Below, in pieces: positions 60,885-64,000 of a stretch of 64,000 bases of DNA (position 1 is the stretch's first letter; the number at the start of each line of letters is the position of its first letter). Position numbers and translations under genes: made by a program. This stretch comes from Muribaculum sp. (GTDB taxonomy: Bacteria > Bacteroidota > Bacteroidia > Bacteroidales > Muribaculaceae), in the NCBI GenBank assembly GCA_023667055.1, contig JAMPAV010000005.1:1-64000 (forward strand). Reading direction: 5' to 3'. The notes beneath the pieces were generated by a model. The model did not search any database. It was not told where the DNA came from and was given only the letters and a program-made list of their open reading frames with translations.

Positions 60885-61814
60885 GTGTCCAAATTCAGCA
60901 AAATAAGGGAAGAATATCGGGGAAGCCTGAAGTCGGGCGATACGGAAGAATGGTTCGACCTTATATTCTATCGTCCCATAGGTTTCGCTTGGGCTGTGCT
61001 TGCACGCAGTCTGGGCATACATCCCAATGTCATCACAGTGGCATCCATTTTCATCGGTATCGGTGCCGGAGTGGCCTTCTATTTCGATAATTTCTGGATC
61101 AATCTTGTTGGGATGGTTCTGTTGATATGGGCAAACTCATACGACAGTGCCGATGGCCAGCTTGCCAGAATGACAAAACAATACTCGCGGTTGGGAAGAA
61201 TTCTCGACGGCGTAAGCAGCGATCTGTGGTTTGTGGCCATATATATTGCCATCTGTCTTCGTGAAAATTCCACATCTCCATATTTCATGGCTCATCCATG
61301 GCTGATATGGTTGCTTGGAGCCATAGCCGGTGCATGCCATGCACAACAGGCGGCCATGGCCGACATCTACCGTCAGTTTCATCTGTTTTTCCTGAAAGGC
61401 AAATCGGGGTCTGAACTTGAGGATGCACAGGCTCTGTGGCGGCAATATCACTCAATGACTTGGGGCAAGCAATTTTTTCCAAAACTCGTCATGCTTTTCT
61501 ACGCTAACTATACGAGGACGCAAGAGCGGTTCACACCTCAGATGCAGAGTCTGCGGAGGACTCTATATCAGAAATATCATTCCCATATTCCACAGAAATT
61601 TGCAGATAGATTCCGCGCCGGGAGCCGTCCGCTGATGAAATATACCAACATTTTGAGTTTCAATGTGCGTAGCTGGGCCCTTTTTATCTCCATTTTGCTT
61701 CTGCATCAGCCCTGGCTATACTTCGCTTTTGAAATCACAGTGATGAACATTATCCTTCTATATATGATACTTCGTCATGAGCATCTTTGTACCCGTCTTA
61801 AAAGTTCACTTTGA
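60885..61814 (+). CDS. Second CDP-alcohol phosphatidyltransferase
   Basis: A 309-residue membrane protein starting at GTG (60885). YDSADGQLARMTKQYSRLG followed by ILDGVSSD is the CDP-alcohol motif in the variant seen in larger, uncharacterised members. The N-terminal FSKIREEYRG and a cytosolic insert (residues about 150-230, HAQQAAMADIYRQFH) set it apart from the first transferase. It could attach a different head group or make a second lipid in the same cluster. It lies 20 bp after the acyltransferase and 26 bp before GH89. Confidence 0.82.
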   Translation: MSKFSKIREEYRGSLKSGDTEEWFDLIFYRPIGFAWAVLARSLGIHPNVITVASIFIGIGAGVAFYFDNFWINLVGMVLLIWANSYDSADGQLARMTKQYSRLGRILDGVSSDLWFVAIYIAICLRENSTSPYFMAHPWLIWLLGAIAGACHAQQAAMADIYRQFHLFFLKGKSGSELEDAQALWRQYHSMTWGKQFFPKLVMLFYANYTRTQERFTPQMQSLRRTLYQKYHSHIPQKFADRFRAGSRPLMKYTNILSFNVRSWALFISILLLHQPWLYFAFEITVMNIILLYMILRHEHLCTRLKSSL

Positions 61815-61840
61815 ACCTGCCAAAAGTAATTCGTGCGATT

Positions 61841-64000
61841 ATGGAATTTATTAAAAAGATTGGAGTCATAATAGTAGCTTTTATGTGTTTTGCTCTTACA
61901 GCGATTGCAAAACCGGACAAAGCATCAGAGAATCTTCTCGACAGGGTATGTCCCGGTGGAAAAGGGATGATTACGTTTGAAATCAGGTCTGACAAGGGAG
62001 GCATTGATTATTTCGAGATAGGATCCAAATCCGGTAGGCCTCACATTGTGGGCAGCAACAGTGTAAGCATAGCCACCGGACTCAACTGGTATCTCAAGCA
62101 TTTTTGTGGGATTAATCTGACTTGGAACAATATGCAGGCGACTTTGCCGGCTTGCTTGCCTATTCCTGAAGAAAAGGTAAGAAAAGAGACGTCGCTCACC
62201 ATGCGTTATGATTTCAATTACTGCACTTTCTCCTATAGTATGGCCTTTTGGGATTGGTCTCGCTGGGAGAAGGAGATAGACTGGATGGCACTCCATGGCA
62301 TAAACATGCCTCTTGCAATAGTCGGCATGGAATCAGCATGGCGCAACATGCTTAAACGGCTTGGATATTCTGAGGAGGAAGTGGGTGATTTCATTGCGGG
62401 TCCCGGATTTCTTGCGTGGTGGGCCATGAACAACCTTGAAGGATGGGGAGGACCATTGCCTTCTTCATGGTATGCCAACAGGGAAAAACTTCAGAAGAAT
62501 ATACTCAGCAGAATGAAGGAATACGGCATGACCCCGGTGCTTCCAGGTTATTGCGGGATGATGCCCCACGATGCAGATAAGAGGCTTGGACTAAATCTTG
62601 TAAAAGGTGGCCCATGGAATGGCTATGTGCGTCCAGGGAATCTTCTTCCTACTGATCCGAGATTTGATGAAATAGCCGACATATATTATGAAGAGTTGAC
62701 CCGGCTTTACGGTAAGTCTGAGTTTTATTCGATGGATCCATTCCATGAGATGGGCGATGTGGATGTGGATTATGCCAAGGCTGGTCTTAAACTTTTAGAT
62801 GCCATGAAGCGTTGCAACCGAGATGCAAAATGGGTGATACAAGGTTGGACCGAAAATCCGCGTCAGCAGATGCTTGATGTCCTTCCGGTCGGACAGCTGG
62901 TAATACTCGATTTGTTTTCCGAATGCCGTCCGATGTGGGGAATCCCCTCAGTATGGAAAAGAGAGGAAGGATATGGCCATCATCAGTGGCTTTTTTGCAT
63001 GCTCGAAAATTTCGGTGCCAACGTTGGCCTTCATGGTAGAATGGACCAGCTCATCGACAATTTCCGACAGACAAAGACTAATCCGCTCGCCTCAAGTCTT
63101 AAGGGAATCGGTCTCACTATGGAAGGATCGGGGAATAATCCGGTCATGTTTGAACTTATGTGCGAGTTGCCGTGGATGGGTGATGATATTCCATCAAAAG
63201 AGCAGTGGATTGAAGATTACGTAAAATGCCGATATGGTTGCGCAGACACCGACATGCTTGCCGCATGGAATATACTTATTGCCGGAATCTACAACTGTCC
63301 GGCCGGCAACAATCAGCAGGGTCCTCATGAGAGTATCTTTTGTGGCAGACCTTCCACAGATAACTTTCAGGTCAAGTCGTGGTCAAAGATGAGAAACTAT
63401 TATGACCCCGCAACTACTCTCAGGGCGGCCATGCTTATGGCCGATGCATCCGACCGACTGCGTGGCAACAACAACTATGAATATGACCTTGTCGATGTCA
63501 CCCGTCAGGCATTGGCTGACCAGGGAAGACGGCAATATCAACGTGCGATGTCGGATTACAGGACATTCTCGCGTGAGGACTTCAAGAGCAGTTCGCGCAG
63601 ATTTCTCGACATGATAATCTTGCAAGACAAACTTCTGGCCACTCGGCGGGAATTCCGTCTTGGCTCATGGCTTGAAGCTGCAAGAAGCCTGGGCACAACA
63701 AATGATGAAAAGGATCTTTATGAATGGAATGCCAGGGTGCAGATCACTACCTGGGGCAACAGGGAGTGTGCAGATGTGGGCGGGCTGCGCGATTATGCAC
63801 ACAAGGAATGGCAAGGTTTGCTGAAAGACTTCTATTATCCGAGATGGCAAAAATGGATGGAGGCTCTTTCCAACCAAATGGATGTCGATGCCGGACCTCG
63901 TCCGGATGCCTTGGGTGGAGGTCCAAATGCCAACAAGACTTCATCTGAACTTTTTGCCATGGCTCTTCCGTCGGCTCCGGTAATCGATTGGTATGCCCTT
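61841..64000 (+). CDS. GH89 alpha-N-acetylglucosaminidase, cut by window end
   Basis: The first 720 residues of an exported glycosidase. Signal peptide from residue 1 to about 26 (IGVIIVAFMCFALTAIAK). The family features are clear: MRYDFNYCTFSYSMAFWDW, WMALHGINMPLAIVGMES, YSMDPFHEMGDVD with a conserved Glu at residue 303, and VMFELMCELPWMGDDI with the second Glu. It removes terminal alpha-GlcNAc, for example from mucin or heparan-type chains, typical of mucus-feeding gut bacteria. It follows the lipid cluster by 26 bp, but a link in function is doubtful. The C-terminus lies outside the window. Confidence 0.92.
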   Translation, partial: MEFIKKIGVIIVAFMCFALTAIAKPDKASENLLDRVCPGGKGMITFEIRSDKGGIDYFEIGSKSGRPHIVGSNSVSIATGLNWYLKHFCGINLTWNNMQATLPACLPIPEEKVRKETSLTMRYDFNYCTFSYSMAFWDWSRWEKEIDWMALHGINMPLAIVGMESAWRNMLKRLGYSEEEVGDFIAGPGFLAWWAMNNLEGWGGPLPSSWYANREKLQKNILSRMKEYGMTPVLPGYCGMMPHDADKRLGLNLVKGGPWNGYVRPGNLLPTDPRFDEIADIYYEELTRLYGKSEFYSMDPFHEMGDVDVDYAKAGLKLLDAMKRCNRDAKWVIQGWTENPRQQMLDVLPVGQLVILDLFSECRPMWGIPSVWKREEGYGHHQWLFCMLENFGANVGLHGRMDQLIDNFRQTKTNPLASSLKGIGLTMEGSGNNPVMFELMCELPWMGDDIPSKEQWIEDYVKCRYGCADTDMLAAWNILIAGIYNCPAGNNQQGPHESIFCGRPSTDNFQVKSWSKMRNYYDPATTLRAAMLMADASDRLRGNNNYEYDLVDVTRQALADQGRRQYQRAMSDYRTFSREDFKSSSRRFLDMIILQDKLLATRREFRLGSWLEAARSLGTTNDEKDLYEWNARVQITTWGNRECADVGGLRDYAHKEWQGLLKDFYYPRWQKWMEALSNQMDVDAGPRPDALGGGPNANKTSSELFAMALPSAPVIDWYAL

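Noticed and set aside
60885-60887. Start of the second CDP-alcohol transferase at a later ATG
   Set aside because: The GTG start gives the expected N-terminus 20 bp after the previous gene, and no suitable ATG lies nearby.

Overview
The window looks like a gut Bacteroidales chromosome, most likely Muribaculaceae-like. Evidence: promoters of the Bacteroidetes type (TTTG or TTG, 18-20 bp, TAnnTTTG), secreted proteins with C-terminal sorting-like tails, Bacteroidetes families (DUF2723, DUF4271, DUF4861, DUF3737), a meso-diaminopimelate dehydrogenase, an inositol-lipid gene cluster and a TPP-riboswitch TonB/PnuT thiamine uptake unit. Family names come from recognising motifs by eye; no database search was run.

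Layout. 0.2-6.4 kb: two secreted multidomain proteins (adhesin-like and Omp28-like). 6.5-9 kb: a small acidic protein, a MalY/PatB-type PLP enzyme and a DUF3737 beta-helix protein. 9-12.8 kb: two tandem secreted pectate-lyase-like proteins. 12.8-17.4 kb: an accessory, partly decayed region with a DUF2442 gene, a NYN-domain (PIN-like nuclease) gene behind a structured leader RNA and bracketed by two copies of the integrase 3' end, a frameshifted tyrosine recombinase, two orphan membrane-associated proteins, and a decayed gene whose start resembles the PseG glycan-synthesis family. 17.4-31.4 kb: housekeeping and envelope genes (miaB, CoA transferase, DUF4861, Wzx-like flippase, DUF2807, dus, M16 peptidase, ddh, polysaccharide deacetylase, DUF2723). 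31.6-43.9 kb: rnhB, a REC-REC-PPDK_N fusion, hemD, DUF4271, an epimerase, a secreted GH13 amylase, DUF695, phoH, sufB and a carbonic anhydrase. 44-50 kb: ClC channel, thiamine uptake pair with riboswitch, rpoN. 50-56 kb: MATE exporter, PpiD-like foldase, rlmN, pdxA. 56.3-61.8 kb: a plus-strand cluster (ATP-grasp-like protein, PgpA-like phosphatase, GtrA, CDP-alcohol transferase, AUR1-like PAP2 enzyme, acyltransferase, second CDP-alcohol transferase) that matches the logic of bacterial phosphoinositol-ceramide synthesis, followed by a GH89 alpha-N-acetylglucosaminidase cut by the window end.

A theme of this window is short tandem repeats with 7-nt or 9-nt units. They sit between genes, but they also run into coding sequence: an in-frame insertion in miaB, the hydrophobic core of a signal peptide in the DUF4861 gene, and the C-terminal tail of PhoH. 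The best candidates for something undescribed are the NYN/leader-RNA module bracketed by integrase ends and the inositol-lipid cluster with an ATP-grasp protein at its head. No tRNA, rRNA, CRISPR array or insertion sequence was seen.
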